Virus record (IMG/VR): IMGVR_UViG_3300042866_000949
Span: 1 to 28,433 of that record
Strand: one strand, 5' to 3'
Source of the DNA: a virus
DNA length: 28,433 bases
Made by a program: the position numbers and the translations under genes. Below the pieces are notes generated by a model. The model did no database searches, had not been told where the DNA came from, and was given only the letters and a program-made list of their open reading frames with translations. Position 1 is the stretch's first letter; each line of letters opens with the position of its first letter. This document shows, piece after piece, positions 1 to 7,248 of the stretch.

Positions 1-244
1 CGCCATCGATAGCGAGTTCGTTCTTGTACTTCTGCACAGACTGCTCACCACGAGCGTAAAGTCTGAGCCTGTGGAAGTCTCTCCACTGACCATAGTATCT
101 ACATTGGTTTCCGTCTTTGCGAAACCACTCATATTGGATGGCTTGCCCAATTTGTATACCGTATTCAGCCGACGCTTTTTCCTGATCAGAGACGAACTGA
201 TCGGGGAATCCCGTGGCTGATATATTAACTAAGACGTCCTTCAT
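1..244 (-). CDS. Portal protein, N-terminal part (cut by window edge)
   Basis: The frame opens with ATG at 244 and runs off the left edge, giving 81 residues that begin MKDVLVNISATGFPDQFVSD and end near RLYARGEQSVQKYKNEL. The segment with FPDQF, then YYGQWRDFHRLRLYARG, resembles the start of portal proteins in Bacteroidota phages of the crAss-like type, where portal follows the large terminase. Portals form the dodecameric ring at the head vertex through which DNA is packaged. Its start overlaps the terminase stop as ATGA, so the two are probably translationally coupled. The call rests on gene order and this short segment, since the core domain is outside the window. Confidence 0.55.
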   Translation of the reverse strand, partial: MKDVLVNISATGFPDQFVSDQEKASAEYGIQIGQAIQYEWFRKDGNQCRYYGQWRDFHRLRLYARGEQSVQKYKNELAIDG

Positions 245-2553
245 CGAATGATTTCACTTATATCCCCTTTGTTTGAGTACCTTGCAAAAGTAATGCTAAT
301 TTTTGATTCTTTTTTTTCAGGTAAATATAGGTGTTTTTGATTTGCCATAATAGCAAGCCCCGAACTGATTGACGCATCGAAGCGTGTCCTGTTGGATATA
401 TCGAACTTTGCCCAGTCCTCGAGTGTCTTATTGAATGGCATTGTGCCTATCAAATCAGAGTCTCTGTACCGCCCTTCAAAGTCAAACCCGATGTGCTTCT
501 CGATGTAGGACTCGATGGCCGCAGCGTGCGACTGCCTCACGTCCTCCGATGAGTTTGGTATACCACCCAACTCGCGTTCTGTCTTGGACAGATTGTTGTA
601 CAACTTGTCGGGTCGGTTGATGCTGTATCCTCGGTAGCCCCTGTTCTTCAAATGGTATAGCAATCGCGGTTTGTTGTTCTCCGCTAGCACCGGCATACCA
701 TAGAATACCAATGCCATCAGCACGTCCTCGAAGAATATCTCCGCCGTTGGTGGCCTCGATATGTACTCAAGGAAGAACTCGTTGGTGGGGGCATTGTCCA
801 TGTGGTACTTGGTCAGCCCGTGTAACGCACCATTAGACCCACGCCCATCGACGGTGGCCGAAATATCGTATGAGTCACAACCGAACGAACCGAGATGCTC
901 GTTTCCGGGGTACTTGATCCCATTGCGGGTGATCATGCTGTTCTGCATGTTGGAGTCGGGGACCCAACTCACCAAGAACCTGCCTCTATTGTCAGGGACG
1001 AACAGCACCTTGGTATCCTTGATGCCATCCTTCCACATAAACGTCCCGCGTGTCACCGTGTGGGCCAACACTTGCGAGTCGTTGTAGTCAATCTGTTGGT
1101 AGATTTTGGTAAGGTTGAAGAGCGATGACTTGCTCTCATCACGGAATGCGTGTGACTCCGTGCGTGGGAACTGACGGTAGAATTCGTTCAACGAATCCGC
1201 GTCGTTCTTGAGCGAAGCAACCTCCGCATCCCAATAATCAATGGCACCAATCTTGATCCAGTTGTTGTCAACCCCCTTTACCGGGTTGCTAGGAGTCCTA
1301 AACACAGGCATACCGAATCGATCGATAAAGCCCTCCATGTTCCACTCCATCGGAATAAACAGATTGTATAAGCCACTCTTAGTCTGTCCGTTAGCATTTC
1401 TAATTGCTGCATTTGAATCTTCGTATAGTCTCTTGTAGTTATCACCACCCTTGCTCAGTGCATTGGACGTTGAACCCATCATGCACTTGCCGATAATCTT
1501 GCTACCGACACGCAAACAGGTCTTGGTTACGCGCCAGTTGTTGAGGATGTTGTTGGGCTTCACCCACTTGGCGCTCTCGTCATGCGCCAAGAACAACAAC
1601 TTTTCCCCGTCATATGAGTTCTCTTCCGTGTTACGCCAGTCAATGGTGGTATCCAACCCATCAATCTCATCCAACGAAACATCGTACATGTTCTTCTTAG
1701 TGATCTTCGACGCTGGTACTCGGTATGCCAATTCAGTCTTCGGCTTGTCCATACCATCCATCACCGGCTTGAAGAAGAACGGCAACTTGCTGTTGATAGG
1801 CACGACCTTGTCGGTGAACATCTTCTTGGCATCGATACCGGTCTTGGACAGAATGCCCACCCTTGAATCTCGTGCCAACGTACCGATGTTTACCACCTCT
1901 GAAGAACACATGAACGAGAATCCCGAACGACGTATCTTCAAGTAGATCATCCCGAAGCAGCGAATGTCCGCCTTGCACGCTTCCCAAAAGATGAAGAATA
2001 TCCTGTTGGCTTCCCGGTAGTCGGGGTAACCAACGTCAATGCTAGACCACTGAAGGTACATCCAATGGCTCCCCGTCACGTAGGTGGGTTCGCCATAGTT
2101 CATAAACCAAAAGCCTTGCTCACGACTGTCGTAGTGGCTTTCGATATGATCAATCCACCGATCCTTAAACTCCGAGGGGAGTTCGTTCCATTGGAAGATT
2201 GACTGAATGCGCTGTAGTTCCTTGGGATATTCTTGACGCTCCCAATACTGCTCGGCTATCTTCTTGCTGCGAGAGTACACCTTCTCGGGTGCCAGTGGCA
2301 ACGCAACGATGAGACCGGAGATCTTCATGATCTGCCCGATCTGCCCGCTCTTGGAGATTATCACCATGTCGTACTGCTCATTGTATCCGTAACGCCATCC
2401 CTTCAGCGCGTTCTTGTGGTTCAAGACCGTCTTTGGAATGTAGTCCTTCAGTTCAATGTACAGGCTATTTTGATCTTCTCTCTGCGAAACCACGTTTAGA
2501 ATCTGATTTTTTAGGGCCACTCTCAACCATGTCGATGTTCTCTCTCTCCGCAA
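241..2553 (-). CDS. terL: Phage terminase large subunit (packaging ATPase and nuclease)
   Basis: A protein of about 770 residues in terminase two-domain order. The ATPase half has a degenerate Walker A-like KIRRSGFS near residues 206-213, a Walker B stretch KLLFLAHDES near 318-327 with D325/E326, and a GSTSN coupling-type motif near 360-364. The C-terminal half has an RNase H-like acidic strand GSFGCDSYD near 557-564 and further acidic residues near 610-626. It would drive DNA into the prohead and cut concatemers. The farthest start is TTG at 2553, overlapping the upstream gene by 89 bases. GTG at 2520 is an alternative in frame, and the first in-frame ATG is not until residue 62, so the start is unsettled. 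Very likely TerL. Confidence 0.85.
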   Translation of the reverse strand: MRRERTSTWLRVALKNQILNVVSQREDQNSLYIELKDYIPKTVLNHKNALKGWRYGYNEQYDMVIISKSGQIGQIMKISGLIVALPLAPEKVYSRSKKIAEQYWERQEYPKELQRIQSIFQWNELPSEFKDRWIDHIESHYDSREQGFWFMNYGEPTYVTGSHWMYLQWSSIDVGYPDYREANRIFFIFWEACKADIRCFGMIYLKIRRSGFSFMCSSEVVNIGTLARDSRVGILSKTGIDAKKMFTDKVVPINSKLPFFFKPVMDGMDKPKTELAYRVPASKITKKNMYDVSLDEIDGLDTTIDWRNTEENSYDGEKLLFLAHDESAKWVKPNNILNNWRVTKTCLRVGSKIIGKCMMGSTSNALSKGGDNYKRLYEDSNAAIRNANGQTKSGLYNLFIPMEWNMEGFIDRFGMPVFRTPSNPVKGVDNNWIKIGAIDYWDAEVASLKNDADSLNEFYRQFPRTESHAFRDESKSSLFNLTKIYQQIDYNDSQVLAHTVTRGTFMWKDGIKDTKVLFVPDNRGRFLVSWVPDSNMQNSMITRNGIKYPGNEHLGSFGCDSYDISATVDGRGSNGALHGLTKYHMDNAPTNEFFLEYISRPPTAEIFFEDVLMALVFYGMPVLAENNKPRLLYHLKNRGYRGYSINRPDKLYNNLSKTERELGGIPNSSEDVRQSHAAAIESYIEKHIGFDFEGRYRDSDLIGTMPFNKTLEDWAKFDISNRTRFDASISSGLAIMANQKHLYLPEKKESKISITFARYSNKGDISEIIR

Positions 2554-2749
2554 TGATGCGGTTTAGAATATCGAATGCATCAAATATAGCCAACTTTTTG
2601 GTAGCCGCAGCGTTCTTTAATTTGTCAGCCGATAACTCGTCGTCATCCCCCGGCTTTATGATATCCTCTTGAGCCACCTTAATCAGCCTCTCAACAGCAA
2701 TATATCCCGCCTCGATGATCTTGATTTTGATTTCCTTGTTGTCTATCAT
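2465..2749 (-). CDS. Small helical protein upstream of terL, possible small terminase
   Basis: A 94-residue acidic, mostly helical protein starting at ATG 2749 and overlapping the stop of the oxygenase gene as ATGA. The central segment SADKLKNAAATKKLAIFDAF looks like a helix pair and the C-terminus is basic (KRGFAERRSK). Its position directly before terL, with which it overlaps, and its size fit a small terminase subunit, which recognises phage DNA for packaging. I do not see a diagnostic helix-turn-helix, so this role is inferred from context. It could equally be a conserved accessory protein of unknown function. Confidence 0.5.
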   Translation of the reverse strand: MIDNKEIKIKIIEAGYIAVERLIKVAQEDIIKPGDDDELSADKLKNAAATKKLAIFDAFDILNRIIAERENIDMVESGPKKSDSKRGFAERRSK

Positions 2750-3225
2750 GGTTGGCTTTTTAGGAATGCAACTTGGATGAGCCTTGAATCGTCACCCTCT
2801 CCGAAGTTCTCAAAAATGTTACGGGAGTGCGCCAACTCAGAATCGAATATCACCATGCGATTGAACTTCGAATACAACACGCAAGACCTTTCACCGTCCT
2901 GGTCATAGATGGTAGTGCCATCTTCTTTCGGGTGGTCCTTGCTCAGATAGAGTATCGCGGTAACATCGCCCATCATCTCATCGGTGTGGATGAAGTTCGG
3001 TTCTTGCTGCCCAAGCGGTGACTTGCGAACGAAATTAAACGTCACGTAGAAGTCCGGACCCAAATAGGCCATCGCTGTACGCGCGAACATGTCGACGCTG
3101 GATCTTGGTTGAATGTTATGGAACACCCTGTCCCCATCAACCACATCAATAAACTCCCCACTATGGATCTCCCTTATGTATCTCTCTGGGTCAATTAATA
3201 CGTTGTCTAATATCCCTAAATTCAT
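2746..3225 (-). CDS. 2-oxoglutarate/Fe(II)-dependent oxygenase (prolyl 4-hydroxylase-like)
   Basis: A 159-residue double-stranded beta-helix oxygenase. The iron ligands are visible: H80-x-D82 in FIHTDEMMGDVTAILYLS and H133 in ELAHSRN, followed by R148 in SRLIQVAFL, which should bind the 2-oxoglutarate carboxylate. The length matches a single-domain enzyme of the P4H/SM-20 type. Such enzymes hydroxylate protein side chains or other substrates using O2. The substrate cannot be read from sequence. The gene lies in the packaging/virion operon, with ATGA overlaps on both sides, so expression should be late. A virion protein or a host protein are both possible targets. The fold assignment is firm and the role unknown. 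Confidence 0.8.
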   Translation of the reverse strand: MNLGILDNVLIDPERYIREIHSGEFIDVVDGDRVFHNIQPRSSVDMFARTAMAYLGPDFYVTFNFVRKSPLGQQEPNFIHTDEMMGDVTAILYLSKDHPKEDGTTIYDQDGERSCVLYSKFNRMVIFDSELAHSRNIFENFGEGDDSRLIQVAFLKSQP

Positions 3226-3785
3226 AGTTTAATTGTTATCTGATGATCGTATATCCTGTACAACTTCTCTCCGTCTACCTCAAACTCGTACTCGCTCTCA
3301 GGCTGAAAGCACACTAGGTCACCCGAATTCACGCCCTTGCTGACAAGGTAGTCGTTGGGGTAGACCATCTCCCCCATCAAGGGTTCTTCCTTGAACGGCT
3401 TAAAGATGTATGATTTCTGTACAGGTATGGGCTTGACGAAACAATATCGATCGTATGCATGCCACTGCCCGCTATGTTGGTATAGGAAAAATTGGTCAAG
3501 TTCGATGAAAAATAAATCTTCACGAAAGAAACTCTTCCCACTCTTTCGATTTCCTTTGATGTCGTTGTAGAATTTGAAAACATTGTGGTGTACTAATAAT
3601 ATGTCTCCCGGAACAATCGGCCCGTCGTACCCACGGGGTACTTCAATGACCTCTGCTTCTCGGTTTGAGAATTTATGATCTTCTTCGGAGGTGCTGATAA
3701 TCAACTCGATACCACCAATCTCCTTGGTGTTGTTATATCGCTTCCCCTTTACTGGCTTGGCGATAAAATAAAATGGTGACTGCAT
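3222..3785 (-). CDS. Cpn10 (GroES)-like phage protein
   Basis: A 187-residue protein. ATG at 3785 is the natural start, because a codon further up is only TTG, and it shares one base with the preceding stop. The N-terminal third (YFIAKPVKGKRYNN, then IGGIELIIST and GDILLVHHNVFKFY) follows the GroES beta-barrel layout, with a glycine-rich loop where the mobile loop would be. A second barrel-like unit follows from about residue 115 (YCFVKPIPVQ...GDLVCFQPESEYEF). Similar proteins occur in virion operons of Bacteroidota phages. It could help fold a capsid or tail protein, but a true GroES is encoded at 14744-15001, so this may be a divergent structural or assembly protein. Confidence 0.5.
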   Translation of the reverse strand: MQSPFYFIAKPVKGKRYNNTKEIGGIELIISTSEEDHKFSNREAEVIEVPRGYDGPIVPGDILLVHHNVFKFYNDIKGNRKSGKSFFREDLFFIELDQFFLYQHSGQWHAYDRYCFVKPIPVQKSYIFKPFKEEPLMGEMVYPNDYLVSKGVNSGDLVCFQPESEYEFEVDGEKLYRIYDHQITIKL

Positions 3786-4012
3786 CAATAGTTAATGTTG
3801 TATTCTATGGATACAGGGATGGTAGAAGAAAACTCCTTCCAAAGCACAACCTCTTGCTTGGGGTTGATGATGTAAATTTTGATCGATTGCTTACGTTCGT
3901 CGTACTTGATTAGGTGTATCTCATTGGTATCGTTCAGCACCTTTTGCCCCACGATATAATGCATAGCACCCCCCTTGTAGTCCGGACCAATCGCTATTTT
4001 CCTGATGTCCAT
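3785..4012 (-). CDS. Small conserved phage protein, function unknown
   Basis: A 75-residue protein beginning MDIRKIAIGPDYKGGAMHYI. It reads as alternating short beta strands (VGQKVL, IHLIKYD, SIKIYIINP, EVVLWKEF), so a small beta-sheet protein is likely. No signal peptide, membrane segment or catalytic motif is visible. The start is preceded by an A-rich leader containing AATCAAATCTAATCAAATG, like several other starts in this genome, and the stop shares a base with the start of the Cpn10-like gene. I recognise it only as the kind of short protein carried in flavophage virion operons. Confidence 0.65.
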   Translation of the reverse strand: MDIRKIAIGPDYKGGAMHYIVGQKVLNDTNEIHLIKYDERKQSIKIYIINPKQEVVLWKEFSSTIPVSIEYNINY

Positions 4013-4047
4013 ATTTCATTTGATTAGATTTGATTTTGTTAATGATG

Positions 4048-4653
4048 TTATTGGAGTTGCCAGATACTTATCTCGGCTGATGGCACATTGCTCCATCCAC
4101 CCAAGTTGGTATGAGTGTACAACCCACCGTTATTTACACCTGAACTGTCGCGCATAATCTCGAAAGACATGGTAGTACCAGCGGTTGTAATGTTGATCGG
4201 TATGGTTATTTCATACGGGAACATAACACCGGTAGAATCTAACTCGACTCCCTTAGTGCTACTAGATTGAACTCCGTTCACCAAGAAGCGGAACAAAGTA
4301 ACAGTAACACCACCGGAAGAACCTTGACGTTCTATGTTGCCATAGCCGTTGATCAGATACAAGCCAGTTTGGTTGAAGGTAATGGTCCCGTTAGATGCAA
4401 TCATCACAGCGTCGCCCGATGTTCCTTGAGCCGCACCGAAACTAACCTGCAACGGATTATCAAGACCACTGGGTAGTTGGTTCACGGTGGATGTAGCAAC
4501 CAACACAGGAGTGAATTCAAAAACACTAGCACATAAGGCAGCAATAGAACCAATAGTATAGTTCTTAGTTTCGTTGCTTGATGATACTTCTGTTCCAATT
4601 AATTTATCCGATACGGTCGGGGAACTGTCGACGTTATACTGTGAAATTTTCAT
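4048..4653 (-). CDS. Virion surface or fibre-like beta-sandwich protein
   Basis: A 201-residue protein. The first 40 residues (MKISQYNVDSSPTVSDKLIG and following NETKNYTIGSIAAL) match an N-terminal anchor common in virion-attached proteins of Bacteroidota phages. The rest is rich in Ser, Thr, Gly and Asn with regular beta strands (GTITFNQTGLYLINGYGNIE, TLFRFLVNGV, YEITIPINITTAGTTMSFEIMR), resembling a C1q/TNF-like jelly roll. A head fibre, decoration protein or tail appendage tip is plausible. The gene follows the DUF5856-like gene after one base and is part of a run starting at the 5244-5251 promoter. Confidence 0.55.
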   Translation of the reverse strand: MKISQYNVDSSPTVSDKLIGTEVSSSNETKNYTIGSIAALCASVFEFTPVLVATSTVNQLPSGLDNPLQVSFGAAQGTSGDAVMIASNGTITFNQTGLYLINGYGNIERQGSSGGVTVTLFRFLVNGVQSSSTKGVELDSTGVMFPYEITIPINITTAGTTMSFEIMRDSSGVNNGGLYTHTNLGGWSNVPSAEISIWQLQ

Positions 4654-4654
4654 C

Positions 4655-4996
4655 TTAGGTAAGTGTTAATAGGTATAAGGTTTTGTAGATAAGGGCTGAC
4701 ATCTCATCAAGAATGTTCTGCAAGCAATGAGGGTAGTTCTTGTACTCGTCGTCGATGGTCTTTGCCAATGACTTCAAGTGGGTAATGGCATCCTCTGCTG
4801 TAGACTGGGGGATTGTGATATCCAAACGCCCGTAGTAACCGAAGTACGACTCAGTGAAACTGTCGGTGAACTCCAAGATACCATCATAGTACGCGTTAAG
4901 CGCCTTATGCTCGGCGAAGGATTCAGTCTTGAGATGCATCAAGTGCATCATGTCGCGTGATTGGAATAGCATTCCAATGAATTTTGCAGGTGCCAT
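4655..4996 (-). CDS. DUF5856-like helical protein
   Basis: A 113-residue all-helical protein. The segment MMHLMHLKTESFAEHKALNAYY, with its His/Glu pattern, followed by two long helices, resembles a family I remember as DUF5856, found in Bacteroidota phages and reminiscent of a ferritin/Dps four-helix bundle. H17-H20 and the SFAEH motif could bind metal, although that is inference. Its stop and the next start are separated by a single base, and its own start overlaps the upstream stop as TAATG. A role in the virion or in DNA protection is possible. Function is not established. Confidence 0.5.
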   Translation of the reverse strand: MAPAKFIGMLFQSRDMMHLMHLKTESFAEHKALNAYYDGILEFTDSFTESYFGYYGRLDITIPQSTAEDAITHLKSLAKTIDDEYKNYPHCLQNILDEMSALIYKTLYLLTLT

Positions 4997-5226
4997 TATT
5001 TTTTTTCTTTGTTGGTTATCTCCCCTGTCTGCATGTTGATCACCGCATCTGCTCCGTAGCGATCAATCAACAGCCTCTCGTGATTGGAGAATTTCTCACG
5101 CAAGGAATCAAGCATCATTAATACAGAGTGTTTTTGCATCTCAAGGTCTGAAATGTTCAGCCTCAAACGGTTGTACTCAGCATTCATTTGCTGGATTGCT
5201 TCTAGTTCTTCTTTTGTTAAGTTCAT
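4996..5226 (-). CDS. Small coiled-coil protein
   Basis: A 76-residue charged protein. Residues 3-55 form a continuous heptad-like helix (EELEAIQQMNAEYNRLRLNI, then DSLREKFSNHERLL), ending in a polar tail with YGADAVINMQTGEITNKEKK. It is the first gene after the terminator and promoter between 5240 and 5292 and so begins a late sub-operon. The leader contains AAATCAAATCAA directly before the ATG. Similar short coiled-coil proteins occur among phage morphogenesis genes as assembly aids or scaffolds. No specific function can be assigned. Confidence 0.65.
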   Translation of the reverse strand: MNLTKEELEAIQQMNAEYNRLRLNISDLEMQKHSVLMMLDSLREKFSNHERLLIDRYGADAVINMQTGEITNKEKK

Positions 5227-5243
5227 TTGATTTGATTTTAGTA

Positions 5244-5251
5244 CAAATATA
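5244..5251 (-). promoter_or_regulatory. Bacteroidota-type -7 promoter element (TATATTTG)
   Basis: On the minus strand TATATTTGTAC lies 18 bases before the ATG at 5226 and matches the Bacteroidota -7 consensus TAnnTTTG. The T-rich region of the preceding terminator supplies a TTTTTG at about the right distance for the -33 box. This would restart transcription for the genes from 5226 down to the portal. Confidence 0.65.
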
Positions 5252-5261
5252 TACCTTTTTT

Positions 5262-5292
5262 AAAAACAAAAATCCCCCTTGGTGGAGGGGGA
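5262..5292 (-). terminator. Rho-independent terminator after the lysis block
   Basis: Reading the minus strand, TCCCCC (5292-5287) pairs with GGGGGA (5278-5273) around an 8-base loop, followed at once by TTTTTGTTTTT. It lies 25 bases past the M15 peptidase stop and directly before the next promoter. Confidence 0.8.
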
Positions 5293-5316
5293 CTGATGTA
5301 CTATGACTAAACCAAT

Positions 5317-5805
5317 TTACTTGCTTGCTTTCTTCTTGGCTTTGAACTTAGAAGCATCCATCACTTGGTAGGATGTCTTGCCATTCAACTTCAATGCCTT
5401 CAACAATTGCTTGCGGTTACCGGCAGCCTTGTAAGATATGTGTACCCAGTCAGGGTTCTTGTCATCTCCGAACTCCCAAATGATTTGGTCGAAGTCAAGG
5501 TTGTTCACGATGTAAGAAAACAACTCTGCGTTCTTCTCGTCCAAGTCAATGTCGACAGCCTCACCAATGTTGTGTTGGCTCGCCTTGGCACCACCAATGA
5601 GTTTGTTCAACTCAGGTGAGCGGTATCCGCTGCTGATTCTGATGGGGCATTTCATGCCTTCGCGCAATGGCTCAAGCACTTTCTCGCACAATAGTGTTAG
5701 GTTGGCTACAACCTGTGGGTCTTTGGGGATGTTAGGAATCCCGTTCTTGATGGCAGTCTGACTGTGAGTCAACTCCTTCATTGAAAAATGTTCTGTAAGG
5801 TTCAT
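5317..5805 (-). CDS. Endolysin, M15-type D,D/L,D-carboxypeptidase
   Basis: A 162-residue peptidase M15A-like protein. The zinc ligands are present in the expected order: H78 and D85 in SQHNIGEAVDIDL, and H122 in WVHISYK. The usual SSGYRSPELN substrate-loop motif lies at 58-67 and the N-terminus has FSMKELTHSQTA. It would cleave peptide cross-bridges of peptidoglycan for host lysis. The last 20 residues are Lys-rich (KFKAKKKASK). There is no signal peptide, so release should depend on the holin-like protein encoded two genes upstream. It ends the lysis block and is followed by a strong terminator. Confidence 0.88.
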   Translation of the reverse strand: MNLTEHFSMKELTHSQTAIKNGIPNIPKDPQVVANLTLLCEKVLEPLREGMKCPIRISSGYRSPELNKLIGGAKASQHNIGEAVDIDLDEKNAELFSYIVNNLDFDQIIWEFGDDKNPDWVHISYKAAGNRKQLLKALKLNGKTSYQVMDASKFKAKKKASK

Positions 5806-5809
5806 GGTC

Positions 5810-6196
5810 TTATCGTTTAATAATCAGCAAAATAAATAGAATTACTGCAACAATTACAAGCCACCAAGGATAATCTTGCTCTTTGTATACCAATCTTGGC
5901 TTGGTTGTGATGGTCTTGGTCCTGATAATTGTCTTTGGTTTTTGAGTGACGATGGTCTTGATGGTGTCCTTGTATCGGATTACCTTGACTTGAATACCAC
6001 CCGTATCAATGGTGATGGTGTCAATCTCCTTGGTGACTACGATCTTCTCGAAGTACAAAGAGTCATTCACCTTGATCGTGTCGGTGAAGGTGAGCGTATC
6101 CGGGGCGCAGATAACAGGATCCTTCTTGCACGCCTGCTTGATATGCCACTGGGCAGAGCAGGACGATAGAAGAAGTATGATGATCAGGTATCTCAC
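5810..6196 (-). CDS. Unimolecular spanin (u-spanin)-like lysis lipoprotein
   Basis: The best start is GTG at 6196, overlapping the holin-like stop as GTGA. It gives 128 residues beginning RYLIIILLLSSCSAQ after the start residue, a signal peptide with lipobox LSSC. The body is beta-rich and full of Thr/Ile/Val (DTLTFTDTIKVND, KPKTIIRTKTITTKP). The C-terminus has one membrane helix, WWLVIVAVILFILLII, followed by KR. An N-terminal outer-membrane lipid anchor plus a C-terminal inner-membrane helix is the layout of u-spanins such as T1 gp11, which fuse the two membranes in the last step of lysis. Its place between holin-like and peptidase genes agrees. The ATG further upstream would hide the lipoprotein signal. 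Confidence 0.7.
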   Translation of the reverse strand: MRYLIIILLLSSCSAQWHIKQACKKDPVICAPDTLTFTDTIKVNDSLYFEKIVVTKEIDTITIDTGGIQVKVIRYKDTIKTIVTQKPKTIIRTKTITTKPRLVYKEQDYPWWLVIVAVILFILLIIKR

Positions 6197-6423
6197 TCTT
6201 CTGATTTCTTGTTTGAGAACTTGTCGATGGACGTAAAGCCCAACGTCAGAATGGTTACCCACTCTACGGCTTGCACCAGTTCGGCGCTTGGGGCTATGTC
6301 CTGTGGAGACATGGAGTTGTGAGCCATGGTTCCAAATAAAACGAAGGCACCAATGATTCCGACAAAGCGCTTGCTTGAGAACTCGCCTTTGTCTCCCTTA
6401 AAAATTTCTAATAGTTTTTTCAT
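6193..6423 (-). CDS. Holin-like membrane protein
   Basis: A 76-residue protein with two hydrophobic segments, about residues 20-36 (RFVGIIGAFVLFGTMAH) and 51-66 (VQAVEWVTILTLGFTS), and a charged C-terminus DKFSNKKSEE. The N-terminus KKLLEIFKGDKGEFSSKR is also charged. Size, two membrane passes and position before the u-spanin-like and M15 peptidase genes fit a class II holin, which opens the inner membrane at lysis time. Start and stop overlap both neighbours by 3-4 bases (ATGA, GTGA). An antiholin is an alternative reading. Confidence 0.65.
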   Translation of the reverse strand: MKKLLEIFKGDKGEFSSKRFVGIIGAFVLFGTMAHNSMSPQDIAPSAELVQAVEWVTILTLGFTSIDKFSNKKSEE

Positions 6424-6566
6424 TTCCCTTGTCCTTTATATTTTTTGACGTAATTCTTAGAGGTCTTCAATGAAGAACTCTTCTTCTTGGAAACAACGCC
6501 GGGTCTAGAGACCTTGGGCTTTGGCTTCCATGAGGATGCCGTGTTGCTTTTTACTTTTGTTGCCAT
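6420..6566 (-). CDS. Small basic phage protein (48 aa)
   Basis: A 48-residue gene read directly from the minus strand: ATG at 6566, TGA at 6420 overlapping the holin-like start as ATGA. The protein starts MATKVKSNTASSWKPKPKVS and continues RPGVVSKKKSSSLKTSKNYV, ending KKYKGQGK. It is strongly basic with regular Lys/Ser spacing and no predicted fold. I recognise very similar short proteins (SSWKPKPKVxRPGVxSKKK) in many Bacteroidota phages, which supports a real gene. It overlaps the end of the 6551 gene by 16 bases. A nucleic-acid or virion-associated role is a guess. Confidence 0.75.
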   Translation of the reverse strand: MATKVKSNTASSWKPKPKVSRPGVVSKKKSSSLKTSKNYVKKYKGQGK

Positions 6567-6976
6567 AGGTACATTCTGAAATATTCAAAGTCATCTTTGC
6601 CGCCCTCTTCAACATAGTTCAAATAGGCGTCGTATGCAGGCCCGGTCATCTTAACCTCCTCGACGGTGGTGTCAATGCCGTTGGCAATCATCTTGGCAGC
6701 GTACATCTCTTGCACCTTCTCCATCTTTTCAACCTTGGCCATAGCGTCAGTTACCGATTGCTTGAGTTGCTCTTTCTCCTTGGCCTTTTCTTCTGCCATC
6801 TTCTGAGATACCTCCTTGGCCATTGCGGTGGCCTGTGAGGCATTGTTTATGTTCTTTGATACCTTGGCTAGCAACGCATCGATTTCGTTTGTCTTAGGGG
6901 ATTCTACAGCCCAAGACTCGGTAAACAGATAGCCGGTTATAAATAGACCGGTGAAGATCAGGAGTAAGTGTTTCAT
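6551..6976 (-). CDS. Signal-anchored coiled-coil protein
   Basis: A 141-residue protein. The N-terminus MKHLLLIFTGLFITGYLFTE is a signal peptide or membrane anchor with a possible cleavage after SWA. Residues 33-95 form a long Ala/Lys/Glu-rich coiled coil (TAMAKEVSQKMAEEKAKEKE). The C-terminal 45 residues are acidic with aromatics (DAYLNYVEEGGKDDFEYFRM). It would sit in the envelope facing the periplasm. It is encoded just before the lysis genes, so a lysis or envelope role is reasonable but unproven. The start overlaps the stop of the next upstream gene as ATGA. Confidence 0.65.
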   Translation of the reverse strand: MKHLLLIFTGLFITGYLFTESWAVESPKTNEIDALLAKVSKNINNASQATAMAKEVSQKMAEEKAKEKEQLKQSVTDAMAKVEKMEKVQEMYAAKMIANGIDTTVEEVKMTGPAYDAYLNYVEEGGKDDFEYFRMYLWQQK

Positions 6977-7248
6977 AACTTCTTCATTGAATTGATTATA
7001 CGTAGTTCAGTAATTGCCGCTGACAGAGCGGAGTCGGCTGTCTTCAGTGCGCGGTAGGCTTGCTTCTGCTCTGCACGAAGTACCGCCATCTCTTTGCGGC
7101 ACTCGTCAATCTGCGTTTGATTGGACGAACGAAGGTCCATATACAAATAGCTAACAGCCACAAGCATGCAAAAAGCCACGGCCGCAACTGGATTTTTTTT
7201 AAATTGTTCAAAACTGACAGGGACGGGGGTTTTCTTAGGAACGGCCAT
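6973..7248 (-). CDS. Single-pass membrane protein with coiled coil, i-spanin-like layout
   Basis: A 91-residue protein. A short cytoplasmic N-terminus (PKKTPVPVSFEQFKKNP) is followed by one membrane helix at about 20-37 (VAAVAFCMLVAVSYLYMDL) and a charged coiled coil (DECRKEMAVLRAEQKQAYRA) to the end. This is the layout of Rz-type inner-membrane spanins and of some holin partners. Since a u-spanin-like protein is encoded three genes downstream, a second spanin would be redundant, and another envelope role is possible. The start shares the A of the preceding stop (TAATG). Confidence 0.6.
   Translation of the reverse strand: MAVPKKTPVPVSFEQFKKNPVAAVAFCMLVAVSYLYMDLRSSNQTQIDECRKEMAVLRAEQKQAYRALKTADSALSAAITELRIINSMKKL

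Noticed and set aside
435-1945. Several plus-strand frames opposite terL
   Set aside because: They are shadows of the terL coding strand, without starts, spacing or composition of their own.
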